Shown: piece by piece, positions 24,476 to 32,774 of the stretch
Numbering within the stretch: position 1 is the first letter of the stretch
Layout: each line of letters starts with the position of its first letter
Source: an uncultured Flavobacteriaceae bacterium
GTDB taxonomy: Bacteria > Bacteroidota > Bacteroidia > Flavobacteriales > Flavobacteriaceae
DNA length: 64,000 bases
Assembly (NCBI GenBank): GCA_938029725.1
Contig: CALHGE010000002.1
Coordinates: 1 to 64,000 of the forward strand
Reading direction: 5' to 3'
Notes under the pieces: generated by a model
What the model was told of the DNA's origin: nothing
The model's input: only the letters and a program-made list of their open reading frames with translations
The model's database searches: none
Made by a program: the position numbers and the translations under genes

Positions 24476-25303
24476 ATGGAGTTAAAAATAGCCATACAAG
24501 GAATACAGGGTTCGAACCACCATCAGGTGGCTAAAGACTATTTTGGAGATGCGATTGAACTAGTGGAATGTCTGTCATTTGATTTTTTAGTAGACCAACT
24601 TTTGAACGGTACCGCTGACAAAGGTGTTATGGCTATTGAAAACTCTATCGCGGGCTCTATCATTCCGAATTATAATTTGATTTATCATAAGGGGCTTCAC
24701 GTTATTGGTGAGCATTATTTAAATATTCATCACCATCTAATGGTGCTGAAAGGGCAGAAGATTCAGGATATAAAAGAAGTACGTTCTCACCCGATGGCCT
24801 TATTGCAGTGTAAAGACTTTTTTCGTCAATATCCAAATATAAAATTGATGGAAGATGTCGATACAGCCGAGACTGCAAAACGTATTCAAGAAGGGCAATT
24901 GAAGCATGTTGCCGCTGTAGCTCCGTTTGTAGCAGCTGAATTATACGGGTTGGACATCGTAGCGAAGGACATACAAACGATTAAGAATAATTCCACTCGA
25001 TTTATCATTGTAAAAACAGAAAACAAGGAGCTTCCAAAAGAGGATATAAATAAGGCATCTGTGCGCTTCGTAACAGATCACAAACGTGGTAGTTTAGCGG
25101 CTATGCTTAATGTAATGAGTGATTGTAATTTGAATTTGACAAAAATTCAAAGCCTTCCCATTATTGAATCACCTTGGAAATATGCCTTCTTTGTTGATGT
25201 AACTTTTGATGGTTATACCAATTTTGAAAAAGCAAAAGCATTGTTGAACATCATGTCAGAGGACTTTAAAGTGTTGGGTGAATATAAAAATGGTAGAGCA
25301 TGA
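24476..25303 (+). CDS. pheA: Prephenate dehydratase
   Basis: 275 residues. Start chosen at the ATG of MELKIAIQG; a longer in-frame ATG at 24428 would place the terminator hairpin inside the coding sequence and is rejected. The catalytic domain shows AIENSIAGSI and the STRF motif (NNSTRFII), and the C-terminal ACT domain (HKRGSLAAMLNVMSDCNLNLTKIQSLPI) binds Phe for feedback inhibition. It is a monofunctional form: the chorismate mutase is fused to the DAHP synthase at the end of the operon. Its stop overlaps the next start (ATGA). Confidence 0.95.
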   Translation: MELKIAIQGIQGSNHHQVAKDYFGDAIELVECLSFDFLVDQLLNGTADKGVMAIENSIAGSIIPNYNLIYHKGLHVIGEHYLNIHHHLMVLKGQKIQDIKEVRSHPMALLQCKDFFRQYPNIKLMEDVDTAETAKRIQEGQLKHVAAVAPFVAAELYGLDIVAKDIQTIKNNSTRFIIVKTENKELPKEDINKASVRFVTDHKRGSLAAMLNVMSDCNLNLTKIQSLPIIESPWKYAFFVDVTFDGYTNFEKAKALLNIMSEDFKVLGEYKNGRA

Positions 25304-26445
25304 TACAAACGGCTGATAGACTTGAAACGGTTCAAGAATACTACTTCTCTAAAAAGTTACGAGAAGTACGCGGACTTATGGCGAAAGGGCGCCCTATTAT
25401 TAATATGGGTATCGGTAGCCCCGATTTGGCTCCTTCGAAAAACGTTATCAATGCAATTAAAAATGCGGTAACCGATATCGGAGCACATCAATACCAAAGC
25501 TATCAAGGATTGCCAGAGTTGCGTGATGCTATTGCAGAGTTCTATCTTTCAAAATTTGGCGTTAAAGCTGATGCTGCGACTGAAATTTTACCTTTGATGG
25601 GGTCAAAGGAAGGTATCATGCATATCAGTATGGCCTTTTTAAATGAGGGTGATGAGGTGTTGATTCCCAATCCGGGATATCCAACATATACTTCGGTAAG
25701 TAAATTAGTTGGTGCAGTACCGCAGTATTATGATTTGGTAGAAGACAAGGGCTGGTTTCCTGATTTGGAGGAATTGGAAAAAGAAGATTTATCTAAAGTG
25801 AAGCTGATGTGGGTGAGTTATCCACACATGCCAACAGGTGCCGCAGCGACTACAATGCAGTTTGAAAAATTGATTGCATTTGCACTACGAAATAACATTC
25901 TTTTAGTTAATGACAATCCGTATAGTTTTGTTTTGAACGAGAATCCGACGAGTATTCTTAGTATTGATGGGGCAAAAAATATTGCTCTGGAATTGAATTC
26001 ACTCAGTAAAACTTTTAACATGGCTGGTTGGCGTGTGGGTATGGTTTTAGGAAACGATGAAAACTTAAAATCAATTTTAAAGGTAAAAAGTAATATGGAC
26101 TCGGGCATGTTCTACGGTATTCAAAAAGGGGCGATTGCTGCTTTAGGAAGTTCTCAAGAATGGTTTGATGACCTGAACAAGGTATATAATGCTCGCAAAG
26201 AATTAATGTTGCAATTGGTGAAGAAATTAGGGTGTACCTATGACTCTTCTTCCGTAGGAATGTTCGTTTGGGCAAAGTTACCATATGGCGTGCCATCGTC
26301 AGAAAAATTCATTGATGACATTCTGTACGATAAAGATATTTTTATCACTCCTGGTACCATTTTCGGAAGTAATGGAGAAGGCTATATTCGGTTTTCGCTT
26401 TGTGTGACGGAAGAGAAGATACAGGAAGCTATTGATAGGTTTTAA
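25300..26445 (+). CDS. PLP-dependent aminotransferase (class I/II), probable aromatic aminotransferase
   Basis: 381 residues. Fold type I aminotransferase with the PLP lysine in SLSKTFNMAGWRVGMVLG and the segments NMGIGSPDLAPSK and LIPNPGYPTYTS. In the Phe/Tyr operon it probably acts on prephenate or on phenylpyruvate and hydroxyphenylpyruvate. Exact specificity (aspartate, aromatic or prephenate aminotransferase) cannot be read. It overlaps pheA by 4 bp, which couples the two. Confidence 0.9.
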   Translation: MIQTADRLETVQEYYFSKKLREVRGLMAKGRPIINMGIGSPDLAPSKNVINAIKNAVTDIGAHQYQSYQGLPELRDAIAEFYLSKFGVKADAATEILPLMGSKEGIMHISMAFLNEGDEVLIPNPGYPTYTSVSKLVGAVPQYYDLVEDKGWFPDLEELEKEDLSKVKLMWVSYPHMPTGAAATTMQFEKLIAFALRNNILLVNDNPYSFVLNENPTSILSIDGAKNIALELNSLSKTFNMAGWRVGMVLGNDENLKSILKVKSNMDSGMFYGIQKGAIAALGSSQEWFDDLNKVYNARKELMLQLVKKLGCTYDSSSVGMFVWAKLPYGVPSSEKFIDDILYDKDIFITPGTIFGSNGEGYIRFSLCVTEEKIQEAIDRF

Positions 26446-26613
26446 AGGTAAGAGGCGTAAAATAAGTAGTTTGAAGTAAATATAAAGGAAAGGAAAAAAG
26501 CTAAAAAGTTACCATCGAAATGGCTTTCTTGAAGAAATTTTAGAGGTGTTTTTCGAAATGTTGAATAAATGAATACAGCGTATCTAAAGTCAAACGGCTA
26601 GCGCCTAAACAGC

Positions 26614-27474
26614 ATGAATATATTTATAATAGGTATTGGATTAATTGGAGGCTCAATGGCCAAGGATATCAAACGCATTATGCCGTATGCTAAAATTTAT
26701 GGTATTGATGCAAGTGAATCACATTTAGAAGAAGCCTTTGCCTTGAATTTGATTGATATAAAGTCTAGTTATGATGACTTAGGTATTGCTGATATGGTCA
26801 TTGTTAGTATTCCTGTAGATGTTCTGGTAACGGAGCTTCCTAAAATATTAGATGCTGTAAATGATGCGTGTGTAGTTTTTGATGGAGGTTCTACAAAGAA
26901 CCTAATCTGTAAGCAATTAGAAGACCATCCGAAGCGAAGAAATTATTTAGCCTGCCACCCCATTGCAGGAACAGAATTTTCTGGTCCCTCCGCGGCGATA
27001 GAAGGTTTGTATAACGGAAAGACTAATATTATCTGTGAGGTAGAAAAGACAGCGTTCAAATTGCAGGAAAGAGCATTGGAGTTGTTTCAAAGTATGGGAA
27101 TGCGTATTCGTTATATGAACCCCGAAGCGCATGATAAACACATTGCATATGTTTCTCATTTGTCGCACATCAGTGCTTTTATGTTAGGAAAAACCGTTAT
27201 TGAGAAAGAGCAAAATGAGCGCGATATTTTTGATATGGCAGGATCGGGTTTTGAAAGTACAGTGCGTTTGGCAAAAAGTTCACCCGCCATGTGGACCCCT
27301 ATTTTTGAGCAGAATAAAGATAATGTTGTAGAAACACTTGAAGAATATATTCAAAATCTGGAAGAATTTAAGCAAATGCTTTTGGAAGATAATTTTGAAG
27401 GAATTTATAATGTGATGAATAATACAAATAAGATTAAATCAATATTGAATGGAATTCCTTTAAATAAGAAATAG
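26614..27474 (+). CDS. tyrA: Prephenate dehydrogenase
   Basis: 286 residues. NAD(P)-binding start IFIIGIGLIGGSMAKDI and the prephenate dehydrogenase segments ACHPIAGTEFSGPSAA, HDKHIAYVSHLSHISA and DMAGSGFESTVRLAKSSP. It makes hydroxyphenylpyruvate for tyrosine. There is no ACT domain at the C-terminus. The 168-bp gap before it contains no terminator that I can see, so it is probably in the attenuated operon. Confidence 0.93.
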   Translation: MNIFIIGIGLIGGSMAKDIKRIMPYAKIYGIDASESHLEEAFALNLIDIKSSYDDLGIADMVIVSIPVDVLVTELPKILDAVNDACVVFDGGSTKNLICKQLEDHPKRRNYLACHPIAGTEFSGPSAAIEGLYNGKTNIICEVEKTAFKLQERALELFQSMGMRIRYMNPEAHDKHIAYVSHLSHISAFMLGKTVIEKEQNERDIFDMAGSGFESTVRLAKSSPAMWTPIFEQNKDNVVETLEEYIQNLEEFKQMLLEDNFEGIYNVMNNTNKIKSILNGIPLNKK

Positions 27475-27583
27475 GTTTTTAATGGAAAATAGAACAAAGA
27501 GTCAAGGCTAAGGAGCATAGAATAAAGAGCTCAGAGAGAAAACTAAAAATAATTTAAAAAAAGTCAGAACTAAACATAAAGTA

Positions 27584-28666
27584 ATGGAGAATACAAAAGA
27601 AATGAGAACATGGTTGGATGATATGGGTTTAGACCATCCACTAGTAATAGCAGGGCCATGTAGTGCAGAAACCGAAGAGCAAGTATTAAAGATAGCGCAT
27701 AGCTTGAAAGATACCGATGTTAACTACTACCGTGCAGGTATTTGGAAGCCAAGAACACGTCCTGGAAATTTTGAAGGCGTAGGTGCCTTAGGCCTAAAGT
27801 GGCTTCAAAAAGTGAAAGCTGAAACAGGTTTGAAAACAGCTACTGAAGTTGCGAATCGTGCTCATGTAGAGTTAGCCTTGGAGCATGATGTTGATTTACT
27901 TTGGATTGGCGCTCGCTCAACTGTGAGTCCGTTTATAATGCAAGAATTGGCTGATGCCTTAAAGGGAACAGATAAAATTGTTTTGGTTAAAAATCCGGTA
28001 AATCCTGATTTGGCTTTGTGGTTAGGAGGAATAGAACGTTTGCATACTGCAGGTATCAAGAAACTAGGAGCGATTCATAGAGGTTTTTCAACCTATGAGA
28101 AAACCAAATATAGAAATATTCCAGAATGGCAATTGGCGATTGAGTTTCAAAATAGATTTCCTGATTTACCATTGATTAATGACCCGTCTCATATTACTGG
28201 AAAGCGTGATATGATCTTTGATGTTTCGCAAACAGCACTCGATTTAAATTTTGATGGATTGATGATTGAAACACATCATGATCCTGATAATGCATGGAGT
28301 GATGCTGCACAGCAAGTGACCCCTGAGCGTTTGGTGCAAATTATGGATGATCTAAAAATTAGAAAAGAATCTGACCCTGAAGCCGCATATAATAGTAAGT
28401 TAAGCAACTTAAGAGCTCAAATAGATGTAATTGATAATACATTACTTGAAACTTTAGGAAAGCGAATGAAAATTTCAGACGGAATTGGAAGCTTGAAAAA
28501 GGAAAAAAACGTAGCCGTTTTACAATCCAACCGTTGGAATGAGATTTTAGGTAAGATGATTCTAGAAGGAGAGACAAAAGGTCTTAGTGAGGAGTTTGTT
28601 TTGAGAATGTTCAAAGCGATTCACCAAGAATCTATTAATCACCAAGAGAAAATAGTAAAAGCTTAA
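27584..28666 (+). CDS. Bifunctional DAHP synthase / chorismate mutase
   Basis: 360 residues. The N-terminal part (about 1-265) is a DAHP synthase of the type Ib class, with VIAGPCSAET, GIWKPRTRPGNFEG and LINDPSHITGKRD. The C-terminal part (about 270-350) is an AroQ-type chorismate mutase (LRAQIDVIDNTLLETLGKRM and the GLSEEFVLRMFKAIHQESI helix). It thus covers the first step of the shikimate pathway and the branch to prephenate, and completes the set with pheA, tyrA and the aminotransferase. A strong terminator follows. Confidence 0.93.
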   Translation: MENTKEMRTWLDDMGLDHPLVIAGPCSAETEEQVLKIAHSLKDTDVNYYRAGIWKPRTRPGNFEGVGALGLKWLQKVKAETGLKTATEVANRAHVELALEHDVDLLWIGARSTVSPFIMQELADALKGTDKIVLVKNPVNPDLALWLGGIERLHTAGIKKLGAIHRGFSTYEKTKYRNIPEWQLAIEFQNRFPDLPLINDPSHITGKRDMIFDVSQTALDLNFDGLMIETHHDPDNAWSDAAQQVTPERLVQIMDDLKIRKESDPEAAYNSKLSNLRAQIDVIDNTLLETLGKRMKISDGIGSLKKEKNVAVLQSNRWNEILGKMILEGETKGLSEEFVLRMFKAIHQESINHQEKIVKA

Positions 28667-28672
28667 ATAAAT

Positions 28673-28700
28673 AAAAACCCCAGCGAAAGCTGGGGTTTTT
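28673..28700. terminator. Bidirectional Rho-independent terminator
   Basis: AAAAACCCCAGC GAAA GCTGGGGTTTTT: a perfect 12-bp stem with a GAAA tetraloop and T-runs on both strands. It lies between the DAHP synthase gene and the convergent secreted-protein gene. Confidence 0.93.
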
Positions 28701-28707
28701 ATTTATG

Positions 28708-29148
28708 TTATTTTTTGAAAATATATCTTGTAATAAAAATACCAGACTTATCTCCTTTACCACCATCACTTTCAACGGCACTGGTTACGAAAGCAAGCTC
28801 CCAACCATCGGCTACCATGGCATTTATTTTTGAAGATATTAGTGCGTCGTTAGCAGCAATATTTTGAAAACGGATACCAGCGATATTAAAAAAGTTTAGC
28901 AACTTGGTTTCATCAAAGTTTTTAACTCTAATTTCATCTCTCTTAGATTTGTTACGCGTGTTATCTTCATCTGTCTGAGTTGTTGTGAACTCAGTGTGAT
29001 CTTTCTCTTCGTTAACATCTATGATTCTTGAGCGGCCAAGACCACTTGACACAATAGATTCTACACTCGTAATTACCTTAAATTGTTGAGCGCTCATACT
29101 TAGGGCTCCAAAAATAATCATTGTAATGCTAAAAATTGTTTTTTTCAT
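28708..29148 (-). CDS. Hypothetical small secreted protein
   Basis: 146 residues with a clear signal peptide (MKKTIFSITMIIFGALSMSAQ). The rest is acidic and contains a segment, KINAMVADGWELAFVTSAVE, that resembles DUF4177-like small proteins. I do not recognise the family. It ends 8 bp from the shared terminator and is convergent with the aromatic operon. Confidence 0.68.
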   Translation of the reverse strand: MKKTIFSITMIIFGALSMSAQQFKVITSVESIVSSGLGRSRIIDVNEEKDHTEFTTTQTDEDNTRNKSKRDEIRVKNFDETKLLNFFNIAGIRFQNIAANDALISSKINAMVADGWELAFVTSAVESDGGKGDKSGIFITRYIFKK

Positions 29149-29309
29149 AATACTTGAAATTTAGGTTTAATGGGTTTGATGTGTGTACAACGGAACTAAA
29201 TGAAATTAATTGTTAGTTTTTTTTAAGACAGGTACTATGATAATATTATCATATTTATTTGCTAAGAAAACAGTTACTTTGTAGTTATGGAATATTCTTT
29301 AGTTTTAGT

Positions 29310-30263
29310 ATGGTAGGAATTGTTTATAAATCTACCGGAAGCTGGTACACCGTAAAAACTGAGGAGGGTACTTTTTATGAATGTAGAATCAAGGGTAAAT
29401 TTCGTATTCAAGGCATCAAAAGCACGAATCCGATTGCGGTAGGTGATGTTGTTCAGTTTAAGATTGAAGAATTGGGCGATGCTACCGTAGGAACCATTTC
29501 TAAAATTGAAGATCGCAGGAATTACATTATTCGAAAATCGGTCAACCTTTCGAAACAAACTCATATAATTGCATCTAATCTAGATCAGGTTTTCTTATTA
29601 GTTACGCTAAATAACCCGAAGACCTATCCTGTATTTATTGATCGATTTTTAGCTTCAGCTGAGGCTTATGATATTCCTGTGGTGTTGCTTTTTAATAAAG
29701 TCGACACCTATACTGATGACGAGTTACTTGAGATAAAATATTTGGCTGCGCTCTATAGAAATATTGGTTATGAATGTATCGGTATTTCAGCAGAAACAGG
29801 AAAAAATGTAGAAAAGGTCAAAGAACTTATGATTGGAAAAACCAGCATGTTCGCAGGTCATTCAGGAGCTGGGAAATCTACTTTGGTCAATGCAATAGAA
29901 AAGAGCCTTGACCTAAAAACAAAGAAAATTTCAGAACAACACTTACAAGGGCAGCATACTACGACTTTCGCAGAAATGTATGATCTGAGTTTTGGTGCAA
30001 GAATTATAGATACTCCCGGAATTAAAGGCTTCGGAATTGTCGATATGGAGAAAGAAGAAATTGGAGATTACTTTCGAGAATTCTTTAAATTAAAAATCAA
30101 TTGCAAATTCAATAATTGCCTACATTTAGATGAACCCCTATGCGCTGTTAAAGAAGCTTTAGATAATGATACCGTGGCATGGACGCGTTACAAAAGTTAT
30201 GTTCAAATGATAACGGGTGAAGATGAAAACTATAGAATAGATATTCATACAAGTAAAAAGTAA
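29310..30263 (+). CDS. rsgA: Ribosome small-subunit-dependent GTPase A
   Basis: 317 residues from the ATG of MVGIVYKSTGSWYTV; a longer frame from an upstream TTG adds 17 residues without family similarity. Order of parts is the circular permutation of RsgA: OB-fold first, G4 (LFNKVDTYT), then the P-loop GHSGAGKSTLVN, G3 DTPG, and a C-terminal zinc knuckle (C-x4-C-x-H-x5-C in NCKFNNCLHLDEPLCA). It releases factors in late 30S assembly. A possible TTACTTTG -7 box lies about 29 bp upstream. Confidence 0.94.
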   Translation: MVGIVYKSTGSWYTVKTEEGTFYECRIKGKFRIQGIKSTNPIAVGDVVQFKIEELGDATVGTISKIEDRRNYIIRKSVNLSKQTHIIASNLDQVFLLVTLNNPKTYPVFIDRFLASAEAYDIPVVLLFNKVDTYTDDELLEIKYLAALYRNIGYECIGISAETGKNVEKVKELMIGKTSMFAGHSGAGKSTLVNAIEKSLDLKTKKISEQHLQGQHTTTFAEMYDLSFGARIIDTPGIKGFGIVDMEKEEIGDYFREFFKLKINCKFNNCLHLDEPLCAVKEALDNDTVAWTRYKSYVQMITGEDENYRIDIHTSKK

Positions 30264-30302
30264 AACACCTTCTCTCAAAGAAGGGTATTCTGAAGGAAAG
30301 TC

Positions 30303-30755
30303 ATGAGAGCAGTAATTCAAAGAGTATCAAGAGCAAGTGTTACCGTTGAAGGACAACTAATTTCCGAAATCAAAGCAGGACTTCTCATTCTTCTTGGTAT
30401 TGAAAGTGAAGATTCGCAAGAAGATATAGAGTGGCTTTCTAGAAAAATCACAAATCTCCGTGTTTTTAATGATCAGAATGGTGTGATGAATGCATCGCTT
30501 CTTGATACTAAAGGAGATGCTATTGTAGTAAGTCAGTTTACATTACACGCATCTACAAAAAAAGGAAATCGACCTTCTTACCTAAAAGCGGCAAAACCAG
30601 ATATTTCGATTCCTTTGTATGATAAATTTATTCTTCAGCTAGAAATTGATCTTGGTAAAAATGTTGGAACAGGTATTTTTGGAGCTGATATGAAAGTTGA
30701 GCTGTTAAATGATGGCCCTGTTACCATTATCATAGATTCAAAGAACAAAGAATAG
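30303..30755 (+). CDS. dtd: D-aminoacyl-tRNA deacylase
   Basis: 150 residues. It opens with MRAVIQRVSRASVTVEG and has the DTD signatures SQFTLHAST and NDGPVTIIID (Gly-cis-Pro). It removes D-amino acids from mischarged tRNAs. It follows rsgA by 39 bp across a small hairpin (CTTCT/AGAAG). Confidence 0.96.
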   Translation: MRAVIQRVSRASVTVEGQLISEIKAGLLILLGIESEDSQEDIEWLSRKITNLRVFNDQNGVMNASLLDTKGDAIVVSQFTLHASTKKGNRPSYLKAAKPDISIPLYDKFILQLEIDLGKNVGTGIFGADMKVELLNDGPVTIIIDSKNKE

Positions 30756-30836
30756 CTCTATTTTGTCGATTTTCTAACGAAATATGTAAGAAAATTAGTA
30801 ATATAGCTTTTGTTTTTAAACCACCAAATTTAACCA

Positions 30837-32744
30837 ATGCGCTTATTTGCAATACTAAGTACCCTAGTGCTGTGTTTTACCAGTCTAGCACAAGAAACTT
30901 CATATCAATCTCTTTTATTAGACAAAAGTCTGACTGACAATTCAAATGCTATTGTTCGCTTAGATGAGATGAAAATAAACCTGTTGGCAACCAATAAGAT
31001 GACCTACGTTGTAAAACAGGTTACCACTGTTCTCAATAAAGATGGAAATAGCTTTGCTACAAATCGCTTAGCGTATGATAAAGAACAAAAAATAAAAAGC
31101 CTCGATGTATTCGTTTATGATAAATTAGGCAAAGAGTTGGACCATATCAAGAAGAAAGACTTTAAAGATATAAGTGCTGTAGATGGGTTTTCACTTTATA
31201 CCGATGATCGTTTGCTTGTAAATAATTATATACCAACTAGTTACCCCTATACCATTTCATTCAATTATACGATCGAGACTTCTGATACCGGTTTTTTTCC
31301 GCCTTGGTACTTCCTTTCCAACTATAAGGTTAGCGTTGAAAAAAGCTATTATAGCATCACCTTTGCTAATGAAGAGCTTAAACCAGAAATAAAAGAATTC
31401 AACCTCGAGTCTATTACCGTTTCTAAAAAAGAAGAGAGAAGAAAAATAGTTTATGAGGCTTCAAATATTCAAGCTATAAAATCGGAAAGTCTTGGGCCTG
31501 CATTTAGAGATGTTGTTCCGCGTTTAAAAGTGAGGTTGAATACCTTCAATTTGAAAGGAGAGGAAGCACAAGTAAAGGATTGGAAAGATATGGGGGCTTG
31601 GATGAACAATGCCCTATTAAAAGACAGGGCGGTTTTGGATGTTGCTACCATTGCAAAGGCGAAAGATCTGGTTGCGGGTGTTGATGATGCGCTTGAAAAA
31701 GCAAAAATCATCTATAAATATGTTCAAGACAATACAAGATATATTAGTGTGCAAATCGGTATCGGTGGCTGGAAGCCTATACGCGCTATAGATGTTGATC
31801 GCGTAAAATATGGAGATTGTAAAGGCTTGTCGAATTATACATATGCCTTGTTAAAAGCAGTTGATGTACCCTCATATTATACCGTAATACATGCTGGAAA
31901 TAGACAGGTTGATTTCGATGCGGACTTTGCGGCTTTGCAGGGTAATCATGCCATTTTAGCAATTCCTTATAATGATAAATATTATTGGATAGACTGTACC
32001 TCGCAGGTTCATCCTTTTGGTTTTGTGGGTGATTTTACTGATGACAGAAAGGCGTTGGTTGTAAAACCTGAAGGGGGCGAAATTGTAAATACCGTTGCGT
32101 ATATCAACGAGGATAATTATCAATTTATAAAAGCAGAATACACGTTAAACTCCTCGGGAGATATTTCTGGAAATGCTACCATTTCTACAAAAGGTATTCA
32201 ATATGATAATCGCTTTAAACTAGAGCGAGCGTCTGAGGATGATGTTTTAAAGCATTACAAAAGCTATTGGAGTGCGATTAATAATCTCAAGGTCGATAAG
32301 TATAGTTTTGAAAATGATAGAGATAAGGTTATTTTTAAAGAGAAGGTTGATTTGCAAGCGACCAACTATGCTTCGATGAGCGGCAACCGAATTCTTTTTG
32401 CCGTAAATGCCTTCAATAATAATGGCTATGTGCCCGATAGATATCGAAACAGAAAGCTTTCGTTTGAGATTCAACGCGGGTATTTAGATGAAGACGAGTT
32501 TGTTATTCAACTTCCTGAAGGCTTTACGATTGAAGCCATTCCAACTGAAAAATCTATCGATACTGATTTCGGAACGTATCAAGTATTCATTGAAGAAGAT
32601 AAGGAAGCCAATTCGATTAGCTACAAAAGAAAATTGCTGCTAAAGAAGGGGGTTTACCCGAAAGAAAAATACGCTGACTATCGTAATTTCAGGAAGCAAA
32701 CAGCTAGGGCAGATAATGCACAAATTGTTCTTGTAAAAAAATAA
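30837..32744 (+). CDS. DUF3857 / transglutaminase-like secreted protein with intact triad
   Basis: 635 residues with a signal peptide (MRLFAILSTLVLCFTSLAQ). The N-terminal DUF3857 domain spans about 45-240; the transglutaminase-like core spans about 285-390 with all three catalytic residues: C328 (YGDCKGLS), H371 (GNHAILAI) and D386 (YWIDCTS). The remaining part is a C-terminal beta domain. It is probably a periplasmic or outer membrane enzyme of unknown substrate. A second DUF3857 protein follows 30 bp later but has lost the triad. Confidence 0.87.
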   Translation: MRLFAILSTLVLCFTSLAQETSYQSLLLDKSLTDNSNAIVRLDEMKINLLATNKMTYVVKQVTTVLNKDGNSFATNRLAYDKEQKIKSLDVFVYDKLGKELDHIKKKDFKDISAVDGFSLYTDDRLLVNNYIPTSYPYTISFNYTIETSDTGFFPPWYFLSNYKVSVEKSYYSITFANEELKPEIKEFNLESITVSKKEERRKIVYEASNIQAIKSESLGPAFRDVVPRLKVRLNTFNLKGEEAQVKDWKDMGAWMNNALLKDRAVLDVATIAKAKDLVAGVDDALEKAKIIYKYVQDNTRYISVQIGIGGWKPIRAIDVDRVKYGDCKGLSNYTYALLKAVDVPSYYTVIHAGNRQVDFDADFAALQGNHAILAIPYNDKYYWIDCTSQVHPFGFVGDFTDDRKALVVKPEGGEIVNTVAYINEDNYQFIKAEYTLNSSGDISGNATISTKGIQYDNRFKLERASEDDVLKHYKSYWSAINNLKVDKYSFENDRDKVIFKEKVDLQATNYASMSGNRILFAVNAFNNNGYVPDRYRNRKLSFEIQRGYLDEDEFVIQLPEGFTIEAIPTEKSIDTDFGTYQVFIEEDKEANSISYKRKLLLKKGVYPKEKYADYRNFRKQTARADNAQIVLVKK

Positions 32745-32774
32745 ACTACTACCATACCAACAAACACAAATATC

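Noticed and set aside
24508-24519. GGGTTCGAACC, similar to a tRNA T-loop
   Set aside because: It lies inside pheA in frame with conserved residues, and no tRNA acceptor, D or anticodon arm surrounds it.
29259-29309. TTG-initiated extension of rsgA
   Set aside because: The added 17 residues do not resemble RsgA and a TTACTTTG promoter-like box falls in this stretch.
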